A stretch of 64,000 nt of DNA from Corylus avellana (Eukaryota > Streptophyta > Magnoliopsida > Fagales > Betulaceae), in NCBI RefSeq assembly GCF_901000735.1, contig NC_081541.1, forward strand, positions 41,385,021 to 41,449,020, written 5' to 3'. The notes beneath the pieces are model-generated. The model was not told the DNA's origin and did not search any database. It worked only from the letters and a program-made list of their open reading frames with translations. Positions 35,349-47,283 of the stretch are shown here, one piece after another. Both the position numbers and the translations under genes were made by a program. Positions within the stretch are counted from its first letter, which is position 1. The number at the start of each line of letters is the position of its first letter.

Positions 35349-35650
35349 TACTGCATAGTGCTGATTTTTTGGTTGGTGCATGTCATTTCAACGTATTGAA
35401 GTTTCCCGATCGATGTAATATGATAATGAACTCACCTTTGTTTCATTCATGTGTCAATATATAGAACACATGGAATCTTTCTTGCTTTGCAAAAAAGCAA
35501 ATGTGTTGTCTGCTTCTTACTAATTCCAATAAATGGTATGAACTTTTACGTGTATGTTAGAGCTAAAGAAGGTAATAGTTATTAGTGGATGATTACTAAA
35601 AGAAGACCAAATTTAAACAATAGTAACCTACCTTGAAATCTCCCATAATA
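35105..35650. repeat. Inverted copy of 37628-38045
   Basis: The reverse complement matches 37628-38045 over stretches such as CCATGTGTTCCATATA(C), CACCAACCAAAAAATCAGCA and GATTAATTATTTAATAAC, and also 49200-49600. It contains a (TA)n run at 35302-35343. It becomes a direct repeat if the contig 31552-35865 is flipped. Confidence 0.7.
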
Positions 35651-35865
35651 TTTAGAGTTGTTAAATTATCATTTATCTCAAAAGCTTAAACTTATTGGAA
35701 GAGTTAAATTTAATCACTTAATCATTAGTTTAACACTCTCCCTCACGTGTGGGCTCAAACTCCTTTTTAACAGATGATGCCCAACACGTGAAATATTCAA
35801 TTTAAATGGGAGATGAATTGACGGAGTCAAAGTCCAATCTCAGGACCTTTGACTCTGATACCATG

Positions 35866-35965
35866 NNNNNNNNNNNNNNNNNNNNNNNNNNNNNNNNNNN
35901 NNNNNNNNNNNNNNNNNNNNNNNNNNNNNNNNNNNNNNNNNNNNNNNNNNNNNNNNNNNNNNNNN
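35866..35965. other. Assembly gap (100 N)
   Basis: Right junction of the probably inverted contig. The sequence after it starts inside the CT microsatellite. Confidence 0.95.
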
Positions 35966-38900
35966 CCCTCTCTCTCTCTCTCTCCCGCTCTATTATAAAA
36001 AGATTAAAGTAATAATGCTTTATCAAAATAAAGAAGGCCACCAACCATGACCATGAATATCCCATATAAACAGCTTTACTGAAAACTACTGTTTCACATC
36101 CCTTGTGTAAAAGATTGTTGAAAAAGGATTATGATAAGAACACAGCACTCAGCCCGAGAGTCAATATTCTCTTTTTTACTCACGCCAAATTCGTTCAACT
36201 TTTATGGTTGTTTAATCAGAAATGGACATTTTTTGTCTCATATGCTTATCTTTTTAACTGTTTATTTCTTCACCAAATTCATTAAAATAACTCGTATCAT
36301 TACATGACGACACATAATTTGATAGAAGTAATGTTAGTTTTTACATTTACTTTTTACAATTATTTTATATTCGTTAAAGTAATGTGTTTTAATTGTTCCA
36401 TTTTGTTTTTTTAGTACATGATACGAAAAGCTATTTAAAGAATAAAATAAGTAAAATAAGTAAATATAAAGAATAAGTTAGTTCAATTAAATAGTTTACC
36501 ATCCCCTCTCCATCATTATATTTTGTACTTTTTTTTAGGTAAAATATATATTTTACTCTTCAAACTATTATCCTAATTTTACTAGTTCTTTGAAACTATA
36601 ACTCTCTTGCAACTCGAATTTATAAACTACTTAAATATTTAGAATCTTTTTTTTACCCTCAATTTTTTATGGAGTTTGGAGGTAGCTCTAGCACCTCTTC
36701 TCAGTAGGGGGGTGGGTGGGTGTAAATTAATTAAATGAATTTTTAATAAAAATATTTGTATAATTTATAAGTTTCAGTTGCAGTGATTTATGATTTAAAT
36801 TTACAAGTGAATTAGGATGATTTTTTTTCCTTTTTTTTTTTTTTTTTTTGTTAAAGCGATATATTTCACCTACCCATTGACGATCATTTAAAGTTTAAAT
36901 GATGTGTCACGTGTCTCTGTTTATAACCATTGTGTCTCTTGGTTGTTGAGCATCAATCAATCGTGGCTGCCAGAACTTTCACCGAGGTACGTTAATGTTG
37001 TTTTGTCGCAGAAAATTAAATGAGATCTGCAGAATGAAGGAGCCCTTCATTTAAAATGGCTGAATGGGGATTCACGTGGTGTATTGAATATAATACAACG
37101 TTGGAAGAATAATATTGTGCACAATACTAGGCGAGAAGCAACCTTGTTGATCATGATTGAATTATCAAAGCAGCACTTAAATAAGTTATGAATTTAATTT
37201 AGATTAAAGAAATTTTTAATTGTAATATTGTATCATTGACTTTGCATTATTAAGAACAACAAGAAGCTCTAGTATCATGATTATAAATGAAGTTTAACAT
37301 TTTTTCAAAAAATCACAAATGATTGAACTCTGAAGGACTGGAAAGGAGGAGATGAAGTGGTTGTGATGGTCGAGGCGGACAGTATAGGTGATCAGTAAAA
37401 ATTATATTTTTTTTTTCTTTTTTCTTTTTTTTAGATGTGTATAAATCTGTGACATTCATGCTCATATATAAGTTCTACAAATTTAATGATAAACTTACGT
37501 ATCTTTTATATGAAGATGGACAAAAGACTTGTAGAAAATTCAAAATTGAACATTTTTTTTTTTTTAATTATTTTTTTGAAATTAACCGAGGATGTGACAA
37601 TTAGTGCCATACCCTTAATATTAGTGGAGATTTCAAGGTAGGTTACTATTGTTTAAATTTGGTCTTCTTTTAGTAAACATCCACTAACACATTTGCATTC
37701 TGCGAAGAAAGAAAGATTCCATGTGTTCCATATACTGACACATGAATGAAACAAAGGTGAGTTCATTATCATATTACATCGATCGGGAAACTTCAATACG
37801 TTGAAAAGACATGCACCAACCAAAAAATCAGCACTATGCAGTAAGACTATATGTATATATTTGATATATTAAACTTCTATGAATCAATGTGTATGATGAG
37901 ATTTGATTAATTATTTAATAACATTTTCACATTTAAGTCTTCAAGTTTTTATCTTGGGTGCAAAAATATTTTTAAAAAATGTTTTACTCATACTCATAGC
38001 GGTTGTTTTATTATCTCTTTTCTTGTTAGTAAAATTTGCTTCGTAAAAATTCAGTAGTGTTTGGTGAACAATTCTTCCATCCCGGCCAAGTTGTTTGAAG
38101 TGTGATGGAAGCAATGAAAGAATTTTATGCAGCAGAATAAAAGGTGAAGAGAAGTCCCGCACGTAGCCCAAACACTTGTACATTTAGATGGTTTCCGATG
38201 TGGTGTGATCAAAATTAATTGAGATGTCTCGATTGACAAAATAATAATAATAATAATAATAGTGTGGCCATAATTGTTAGAGATCGGGAGGGAAAAGTTA
38301 TGGAAACTATGTGCTCATCCAAATTAAGCAGGAAAAAATCATAAAGTCGGTGTAGTAATCTAATTGATGATTCCAGGGCGTTAAATAGCCTTTATTAATG
38401 ACATGTGAATCATTAGAGCAAATTTAAATCGAAGAATATCATGCTTTTATTCATAATATTTTAATAGTATCTCCAACAAAGGCTGTTATTTTTTATTTTA
38501 TTTTATTTTATTTTCATTTTAGCTACTAGTTTCTCATTACACACTTTAACAGAATATCTATTTTAACTCTCTACTTTAATTAAATATTATTTTTGTTGAG
38601 GTTCAACACTACCATTGTTCTGTTCACTTGGACGGCTTTTAGATACCTTGTGGGGTGCGATTTCAAATGCCATAAAAGATTTGACTACATCGAACGGAGA
38701 GAGAAAGGAAGAGAAATGAGAGAGAAAAAAGAATTAAAAAAAATCTTACAAATTGCTACATTAAACTTTCAAATATGAAAGCTCATTGTAGCAGATTTTA
38801 GGAAAGCTTCAATTTGAAAGTGTTTGCTATTGGAGATGCTCTAGAGTATTTTTGTTTTCACTAATTAAAAATAAAAAGAGATGCATAAGTAAATATCTTA

Positions 38901-41540
38901 AAATTAATGTAAATTTTTTGAATGGTTTCTTATTCTTTACTTTTATTTTAATGCGGTTCCATGAAGATTTTACCAATAGTGATATGGCCAGTTGGTTTGG
39001 TATTGATTGAAGTTGACACAAACACAATAATTGCCTCAGAAACATTTTTGGAGTCCATCAGAAGTCCTTTTTTATATGACTCTTTTGTTTGGATATGACA
39101 ATATATACATCATCACATGTTTAAAACTTCTCAATTTTATTATTAGTCAATGAAGACTCCAACAAAGATGACTATTTATCGGTCTTTGAATAGAAGATTT
39201 TTGTTTCGTATTTTTTTGTAACATTGTACTTACTGATTTTTTTTTTTTTTTAATGATAATCTACAATATTTTCTTTAAAAAAAAATATATCTGATAAGAT
39301 TTAACTTTAACGTTGTTTCAACGGCCGAGATTTAATTCCACCCACCTCATGAGCGCCACCTAACTTTCATGAGCCACATGCCAGTCAACATGGAGCACAA
39401 AAGATGGGCATAATGCTGCATTGAATGTGAAAGAGCATATATTTGATGGATAGAATTTTTGTTTCTCTTTCTTTTTCTTTTCCGAGCATGAAAATTAATT
39501 TAATTTATTAAATTGATATTTGTTTAAAATATACGTGATATATTATACATTATATGAGTAAACTCAACTAATTTGTGATAACAATTAGAATAGTATTTTT
39601 CTTCAAATTCAATAAGAAATTTTTTTTAATTTAATTTATTAAATTAACATGTATATAAAATATATATTTTTTATTAGTTCATGCATCAATTTTATTTAAT
39701 CAATTTATGGTATCACATCAATCAAACAAAGCGAATTTGAGTGCTATCTGATTCAGCAATCAACTTTTTGTATGTTGTATATCTTTTTCTTAAAAAAATA
39801 AAAAAAAAAAGTTTTTTAGGTTGTTTTGATGGAAAGAGATGTGATTGACATAAAGCAACAATTAAAGTATAGAACTTATAAATATTGACATTCTCTTTGT
39901 CTCAAATATATGAAATTTGTAATTAAATAACATATACTCTAACGAAATTTCGTATGATACTTAGTGACGATGCCAAATTACTCTAGGTACATATGACCCA
40001 TTTGTGTATTTTATTTTATTAAAATATGTATCATTTCACAAAATTTTATTTATCGGCCTAGTGGGACAAAAATACTACAATACTTTTTATAATATTGCTG
40101 TACAATATTAGAGTTTTTTTTTTTTAATTTTTTTTTATATATATATATTCTCTTTGAAATCAAATGACTAAACTCTTTAGAGTTCAAATGACTAAACTCT
40201 TTGAATGGGTTATATATTGAATAGAAAATAAAAAATAAAAAATAAAACTTTATATATTGAATAACATTAATATGATGATTGTGAAATCACTATTTATTTC
40301 AAAAGCTTAAGTTATTATCGTGTTAAATTATTATTTATTTTAAAAATTTAAACCAATAAAAAATAATTTTAATCATTTAATTTATATTCTAATAATAATT
40401 AATTTGTTCTTCAATCTTATCCTCGTTGAAGTGAAAGCTAACCGTGGAACACATGGAATCTTTCTTGCTTATAGAAATTCTAATCTAAATGAGAACTATT
40501 ATAAGAGGAAACCTTACAATAGGGTTTAAGTGATAGTCTATTATTTCACAATCTTATATATAACATAAGATTGAAGGCGTGAGAGTCTAAAATTAACAGA
40601 GTTAATTTTATTTCTTCATGAGATGGTTTCCTCAAACACACCCGAAAATTGGTGATAGACCAAAGTTAGGTAGAAATTGACCGACAACCCATAAGCTAAT
40701 AATAGTATTATGTCGTGAATGACGTATCTGGGGTGATCGCATTCCGATCACGTCATCTAGTGCTAATCAACTAAACCAGCCTGGTACCATCGGCGCCAGC
40801 TTGATGGAGACAAGCACAACGGAGATGGAAATTGGTAGCTGGGAAATGGCAATCATAATTCAACATCTCACGGTTTTTTAATGTAATTTTCTTTGTCAAA
40901 ATTTTAAGATGTTAATTAAGATTTTTTTTTTTTTTTTTAATTCAATATTTGTGACTTTTAGAAGGCATTTTAAATGTGTTCATTTGAATGAAAGAACTTT
41001 GTTAAACTTTTAGAAGGCATTTTGGTTCGATGTTTCATGCTCGAACGGTAGGGGATAGGGTTAAGATTGAACGTTTGGTAGCTCATACACGAATGTACGA
41101 AAGTTCTTCACTAGAGTTTGACTCGAACGTTCGATCACGCAACTTTGAACGTTGGGTCAAAACCCTTAATGAACTTGCAATTTGCAAACCCATTAGCCTT
41201 TCTTAAGCTAACTACAACCTCAACAAACACTTGGGGTACTATAAGACATAATGCATCAACATATATAAGTCAATGTTTCTCGTTCGGTACAACTGTGTAG
41301 ACGATATATAACCAGTGTGTCTTGTTCGGAGTAATACCGTTTGAACGAGCTGCCAGTAAGATGAATACAATCAAATTGAATTAGAACAATTTGTTTTGAT
41401 GAATATTTAGGAGTCAAGAAGATTATATAGACTAATGTATGGATACAATATAAATTAAGAAAAAGTATGGAATCAGATGTTCAATTCCGGAGATTAAGCT
41501 AAAGATGTAAGTATAAACTTATTGACTACACGTCATTTTA
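35966..41540. repeat. Large segmental duplicate of 47299-52640
   Basis: 35966-37093 equals 47299-48426, with identical homopolymer lengths. From 37094 on the two copies align at roughly 90% with insertions and deletions to about 41500. Recognisable landmarks are TTGGTTGTTGAGCATCAATC, the CCATGTGTTCCATAT block, TGATTGAAGTTGACACAAAC, CATGAGCCACATGCCAGTCAA, GGAGACAAGCACAACGGAGA and a block with GAACGTTCGA motifs (41080-41330). No protein-coding gene could be supported. A short RNase-H-like reading near 38270-38340 (VRDREGKVMETMCSSK) hints at a LINE scrap. Confidence 0.75.
38463..38843. mobile_element. MITE absent from the paralogous copy
   Basis: The left AGTATCTCCAACAAAGGCTG and the right GCTATTGGAGATGCTCTA are inverted to one another. 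The sister copy near 49815-49840 runs from CATAATATTTGAAT directly to TATTCCTGCTTTCACTAATTAA, so this is an insertion in one duplicate only. No coding capacity. Confidence 0.55.
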
Positions 41541-42780
41541 CAAAAACATGAATTGTTTATGAATTTTTTGAGCCCGGTTATTTTGTATATGAGATTGATT
41601 ATAGTTTCAAATGTTTTAAAGTAAAATATTGTTTATGAAAAAGTTGACAATTGGAAGGAAATCAATTTTTCAAAAATTTCATGATATTGCATGTGAAAAC
41701 TTAGTGGTTAGGGGAGGGTTATATGCCTAGTACCCCTATGTTAAGAAGGGAGAAATAAAGTTTCGTAATAACTAAGCGGAGAAGTGGAGCTATACACTTA
41801 ACACCTCAAAGTTATAAGGGGAATAAATTGTAACAACCAGTGGTTAAGGGGGGGAATATACTTAGCAAACTCTAACGGTCAAGCGGGAGTATGGATACAC
41901 TTGTCAATGTGTAAAGGAAAGTGAATAATGTTGCATGAGCATTTTATTACAGGTGCACATAAGATTTATTATGTTTTATATGTTGTTTCCATTATCATGT
42001 TATGAAATGTTTTATTGCTCCATATTATGGTTTTTCTATCAACTATGACATTTTTGTGTCAAACTCTGTGCTAATAGTTGTTATTATAAACACAAGTTAG
42101 AGGTGTTTCAAAAAGGGGGCTCATATTATAAATGGTCAGTGGACTCACACATCTGCCTGTAAAATTGTTGTAATTTCACTGATGTTGCAGGTGAACATAT
42201 GTGGGGGTGGTTCGACCACTCTCATCACATTAGGATACATATATGAACTAAGTACAGATACAATTTTGGTACCCCAGCAGTTGCTTGGGGTGGCTGGGCT
42301 ATCCCGTCACATTAGGATACATATATGAACTAAGTACAGATACAATTTTGAGACCCCAACAGTTGCTTGGGGTGGTTGGGCTATCTCTGAATTTTACAAG
42401 GATGGATCGGCCACCCCTAAAATTAACGAAATTAACAAGGTCCTTCCAAGGTCAGCAAAAAAAGGGAAATGATCATAAATATTTTTCAAAGACATTAGCA
42501 TGCATTAATTACCCCGGAAGGCCAACAAGCAAGATCTTGAGCTCGGGATAATCCCCTTTTCTCTAGCTTTACCTCCGAATTTTTTTTTTTTCTGCGACAT
42601 ATATCTTCAAGGATCCCCAGTGATCCTCACCTAGTTTCTTGTGTGCTTTTTACTTTTGCTTAGAACAAAAAACACACATTAGCACAGAGCAATATTGAGA
42701 GGATGGTCCTGTTCTCTTAGCCACCCTCCAGCAAGACATGCCCTCAATTATTGAGGTACAGGTGTGCGCTCCTAATTGCT
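41541..42780. other. Intergenic with a tandem duplication
   Basis: Bases 42226-42307 are repeated in tandem at 42308-42389 (82-bp unit starting CACATTAGGATACATATATG and containing CAGTTGCTTGGGGTGG) with a few substitutions. 41690-41930 shows GGTTAGGGGAG-type LTR-like sequence. No gene supported. Confidence 0.55.
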
Positions 42781-43174
42781 AAGCCTAAAGTGCTCCTTTT
42801 TTTGAGTTGGAAAATGAGATGTATAGGCACCAATAGGCAATAATGACGTTCAGCAACTCTCAGTCACCAAGTATTGCTCAATAATGCACCTTTTTTATTC
42901 ATTTTCTACTCTTCCAGTGTTGTGTAGAAAAAGAAATGTGATTAATTAGTCCCACATCGGCCAAAGAGCAGAGTGTGTTCTTTAAGCGTCGTAAGCAATT
43001 ATGTGGATGAGGTACGTTAGTGAATCCCGTTTCTAAGCATCTCTCCTATTTATCTAAGTCACTGTCATTTCTCTCTTTTTGACTTTTTATTGTGTAGAAA
43101 AATAAATAAATAAATAATAATAATAAATTACCCTAATGCAACCTTATCTAATTAGCTGTTGATCCATATAACAA
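42781..43174. repeat. DUF247 downstream module, minus orientation
   Basis: Reverse complement of 34500-34930 (TTGGTGCC, GATGCTTAGAAACGGGATTC, CATCCACATAATTGC). It lies 3' of the minus-strand DUF247 gene as expected. Confidence 0.65.
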
Positions 43175-44070
43175 AGTTGCTCTCACTTTTTGGAGAAAGT
43201 AACATGCTCAAGAAATACGACAAACAAGGCTGTTTTGTCTTATGAAAGATACGTTATTATTTCCATACTTGATGTACAATTACAGACGATAAAACCTTCT
43301 TATTTGTGAACAGTGAGTATACTGTCACTCCATAGATGCTTGGAACAAACATTTGATCAACCTTCGAAAATTAGAAAAACAGTAGCAAAAAACAACTCAA
43401 AAAGCAAAGCTAACTTCAATTACCAGAGCGAGAGGAGCTGTTGGGCATTTTCACGAAATGCCTGAGGAAGATATTCCAGAAAGTTAATAACAGGAAGATA
43501 ATCCCAACAACCGTTGCAGTGCCTCTCCAAATGTCTCGGAAATATGTTGTCGTCAAGGTTGCCATATTCCGATTCCAGAAGTTGTCGTAGTGCTTATTAA
43601 GCGTTTGGCACAGTTCATAGTAGCATGAATCTTCTGCTACAATTTGATGGCCAAGCTTGTTAACAAGTCTCGCCAGTGCTTCATCGTTGCCGAGCTGATT
43701 AACAATAACCTTTTTATCAACCAGCAGATCCACATCTTTTTCAGTATTAATAAGGCAATCCAACAGCAGAATGTAATTGCAGATATATGCCTCTGTCGGA
43801 TAATGGCACTGCTCCAAGGCCATGATGTTTCGGAAAACACAGTCGGTTTCGTGATTTACTACAAATGCAGGGAGTTCCAAGAAGGGTTGCATGTGCTCCA
43901 AGAAGAATATGCATTTCAAGCATGGTAGGCAATTCAAGAGCCATGAGCAATTCAAGTAGGGACACTGCTCCAAGCACTTATCTGACAAAATATAAATTAA
44001 ATAATTAAATAATTATTATTATTATTTTTTTAAAAAAAAGTTTTGAAATAAACAGTAATTTAATATGGTA
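43175..44070 (-). other. Duplicate of 44171-45066 (likely redundant contig end)
   Basis: These 896 bases are identical, as far as I can read, to 44171-45066. They contain a second copy of DUF247 exon 2 (43981-43416). Both copies end at the same 100-N gap, one before it and one after it, so the last 896 bases of one contig equal the first 896 of the next. This is the signature of overlapping contigs left unmerged. I do not count a separate gene here. Confidence 0.85.
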
Positions 44071-44170
44071 NNNNNNNNNNNNNNNNNNNNNNNNNNNNNN
44101 NNNNNNNNNNNNNNNNNNNNNNNNNNNNNNNNNNNNNNNNNNNNNNNNNNNNNNNNNNNNNNNNNNNNNN
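44071..44170. other. Assembly gap (100 N), probably false
   Basis: Flanked by identical 896-base sequences; the true sequence probably runs 43174, one copy of the 896 bases, then 45067. Confidence 0.9.
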
Positions 44171-44411
44171 AGTTGCTCTCACTTTTTGGAGAAAGTAACA
44201 TGCTCAAGAAATACGACAAACAAGGCTGTTTTGTCTTATGAAAGATACGTTATTATTTCCATACTTGATGTACAATTACAGACGATAAAACCTTCTTATT
44301 TGTGAACAGTGAGTATACTGTCACTCCATAGATGCTTGGAACAAACATTTGATCAACCTTCGAAAATTAGAAAAACAGTAGCAAAAAACAACTCAAAAAG
44401 CAAAGCTAACT

Positions 44412-46322
44412 TCAATTACCAGAGCGAGAGGAGCTGTTGGGCATTTTCACGAAATGCCTGAGGAAGATATTCCAGAAAGTTAATAACAGGAAGATAATCC
44501 CAACAACCGTTGCAGTGCCTCTCCAAATGTCTCGGAAATATGTTGTCGTCAAGGTTGCCATATTCCGATTCCAGAAGTTGTCGTAGTGCTTATTAAGCGT
44601 TTGGCACAGTTCATAGTAGCATGAATCTTCTGCTACAATTTGATGGCCAAGCTTGTTAACAAGTCTCGCCAGTGCTTCATCGTTGCCGAGCTGATTAACA
44701 ATAACCTTTTTATCAACCAGCAGATCCACATCTTTTTCAGTATTAATAAGGCAATCCAACAGCAGAATGTAATTGCAGATATATGCCTCTGTCGGATAAT
44801 GGCACTGCTCCAAGGCCATGATGTTTCGGAAAACACAGTCGGTTTCGTGATTTACTACAAATGCAGGGAGTTCCAAGAAGGGTTGCATGTGCTCCAAGAA
44901 GAATATGCATTTCAAGCATGGTAGGCAATTCAAGAGCCATGAGCAATTCAAGTAGGGACACTGCTCCAAGCACTTATCTGACAAAATATAAATTAAATAA
45001 TTAAATAATTATTATTATTATTTTTTTAAAAAAAAGTTTTGAAATAAACAGTAATTTAATATGGTATGAGATCTAAAAAGTTCTAAATTCAAACTTTAAC
45101 TCTATGGATTTATCTCACATCGGTGAGAGAAGAACCGTCCACGTGAGTAAGGCACTATTGCTCCTCAACAATTCCTCCCTTAAAGTGAGAGGCTCTAGTG
45201 ACTCGAATATATGACTCTGACTCTGATACCATTTGTTGGATCAAACATTTGATAATCTTATTTAAAAACCAATTAGTGTCAAATAAGAAAGCCAAAACTT
45301 CAGCATTCAAAATCACACCCACAAGACATATTTTAAGAGCCATCTCTGTGAGCAGAACGACATTGTTATACCCAAATACAAGTGTTAGGCCTGACTAATT
45401 AAGAGGGAGTAACATTACCCTTTTGAAATTGTATGTCAAGTAGGTGTCTTTCTTTAACTTCCTTGAACTTCACCCCAGCCTCGTCAAGCTTTGTTGCACT
45501 GCATAGTCGATCAATGGCCCTCTTTTCTTTTTCCTCCAGGTGTGATGGATAGAAAAAATACCTCAGCAAATCTGTGAAATGTTTAATTACTTTCCCAATA
45601 ACAATGTTGGTATCGGGCTGCCGATCATATTTAGAAAAGTACTTGCGGCAAAGCTTAAGAAAGGGAATATCCTTGAGCACTGTTTTCAGGTCTTCTTTGT
45701 GTACTTTCTTGATCATTTGCTGGCCTTCAGCACCAGACTCATATAAATCTTTAAGAACAAAATATGGAAGCTGATTTTCAAGTAGAAGCAAGTCATGCTG
45801 TATACCATCCCTCAGCCAAGGTTTGCTTAATATATAATCTTCATATTCTTTCCTTTCGTGTTCTTTCTTTTCCATTTCTTTCTTTTCGTGTTCTTTCTTT
45901 TCAGAAGTCCTCAAGAAGAGCTCAAGTATAAATATGCCATCCAATAGAATCATGTTTACAAACTCTTTACTGCTGAGTGTTGAGGTCTCTGCATAACAAT
46001 GGCGGATTTCTATTTCTTTCTTTTCAATGATGCTTGCAAGATCATCCTGGCTCCTCCCAGTCCTAAAACAGAACTCCCTCAAATATCTCACTTTCTGCAT
46101 TTCCATTTCCCTGAATTCTTGCCTGCAGTAATTATGGAGAGGGCCAATTGAGATTAACTTTGGAGTATAAGCTTCTTGGTTTACCTTGCGAAGTTTCTTT
46201 GGAACCCTGTAGATGCAGCACTGCGGCCACGCCGGTGGCTCAAGAACATATGGGATGTCAATCACCAACTCTTTGCATTTAGGATTCTTTTTCTGAACAT
46301 GAGTTACATCTTGGCAAGCCAT
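44412..46322 (-). CDS. DUF247 (UPF0481) protein, two exons, intact
   Basis: Exon 1 is 46322-45419 and exon 2 is 44977-44412, joined AAAAGG|GTAATG..TTGTCAG|ATAAGTG in phase 1, giving 489 aa with no break. Motifs in order: CCIYRVPKKLRKVNQEAY (near 36), SIGPLHN, HDLLLLENQLPYFVLKDL, FTDLLRYFF, LLDIQFQKDKCLE at the splice, Cys-rich CSWLLNCLPCLKC, FRNIMALEQCHY, and a C-terminal membrane helix (VVGIIFLLLTFW). Relative to the copy at 32441 it carries an extra Lys/Glu repeat near residue 145 and a further insertion after KDLYESG. Members of this family are plant-specific, often membrane-anchored and of unknown activity; DUF247 genes map to the self-incompatibility loci of grasses. If the 896-base duplicate is a contig overlap, this is the single real gene here. 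Confidence 0.88.
45067..45418 (-). other. Intron of the DUF247 gene (part)
   Basis: The intron spans 45418-44978 on the gene strand (441 bases). It contains AAATGGTATCAGAGTCAGAG and a CACGTGG-containing segment like those in plant retroelement-derived repeats. The intron at 33247-33647 shares its start (GTAATGTTACTC) and middle (GTCTTGTGGGTGTG), so the two are the same intron. Confidence 0.75.
45841..45905 (-). repeat. In-frame Lys/Glu-coding repeat in DUF247
   Basis: The plus strand reads repeated TTCTTTCTTTTCGTG, encoding alternating KKEHEKKEMEKKEHERKE. The homologous position of the copy at 32441 has only a short QEEESEKD. A coding microsatellite expansion that keeps frame. Confidence 0.8.
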
Positions 46323-46569
46323 CTTCTTTCTCCCTCAGATTCCTTTACCTAGTGACAAATTCTAAACAATGAAACGTAAGCATTCGTCTCGTTAATGTAT
46401 TAATTAAATGATTAAATTTATTATTTTTCGTCAACTTAAATGTATGGAATGAGTATTGTGAATGCCCGTGAGATACAAACTAAGGCACGAAATAAATTCT
46501 AATATATAAAATATTTTATAAATATTCTGACAAACAATTAACCATTACTAGCCATAGAATTGAATCAAA

Positions 46570-46590
46570 ATCTACGAAGCTTTTTTTTTT
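46570..46590. repeat. Poly(T) tract in the 5'UTR intron
   Basis: A T run marking the boundary where similarity to 28810-29380 begins. 46350-46570 is gene-specific intron sequence. Confidence 0.5.
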
Positions 46591-47149
46591 TTTTTTGTCC
46601 ACAAAGCAATTTCAATAGCATGCACAATTTGCAACGGTTCCAATTTCGATATATCCATGGTGAAGATCAAGCCTATTGTCATAGTAGCTAACCTGAGTAC
46701 TCTATTATTATTTGAAATTGTTGTGCATGTACTTGTGAAATTTATGTTTAACATTGAAAAATATAAAGAACAAAAGTGATTAATAGACGTAAGTGAATCT
46801 AAGCCAATTAATTTAAGTTTTTGGACTAGAAATGGTGTCTTAATATTTAGATTAATCTTTCTCTTGTTCTCCCTTGGTATTTCTCTCCCTAACGAAAAAA
46901 AAACACACACACATAAAAATCATGCAATTAGTCTTCTAGTGCCTATTAAAGGTCATATTTTTCACCTTTATTTTGGTATAAACCCACTACCATATAAAAA
47001 TCACGCAATTAGTCTTCTAGGACTATAAATACAGAGTTCATATAACAATCCAAGTATATGAGTTCAAAAAGTATAGGATTGAAGAGAGAAGACGTGTGTT
47101 CTAAAACCAGGAGTAGAATATATGAAATGAGAGATGAAGAATAAAGAAC

Positions 47150-47283
47150 CTGCAAATGCTAGCTGCTGCCAAGAAAGGTCTTCACTACTCTTCAGTGCTT
47201 GAGCAGAGAGCTCCTCTCCTCCTTTTAAATGCCACACTCATCTGCTGTCTCTTCTCTCCTTTTCTCACTGATAATAATATCTG
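47150..47283 (-). promoter_or_regulatory. Promoter and 5'UTR exon of the DUF247 gene at 46322
   Basis: On the minus strand it holds a GA microsatellite, CATTTAAAAGG (47221-47231), and the donor ATTTGCAG|GTTCTTTATT at 47150/47149. The acceptor CACTAG ends at 46349, 26 bases before the ATG, giving an 801-base 5'UTR intron. The same arrangement stands before the gene at 32441 and, less closely, before 4995. Confidence 0.55.

Noticed and set aside
38260..38340. LINE RNase H domain
   Set aside because: Only about 20 residues look right and upstream frames do not continue; mentioned only as a hint.
43644..43928. Plus-strand frame opposite DUF247 exon 2 (also at 44640-44924)
   Set aside because: It is the antisense shadow of a conserved coding exon.
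43416..43988. A second DUF247 gene or exon
   Set aside because: It is an exact copy bounded by the gap and best explained as an unmerged contig overlap.
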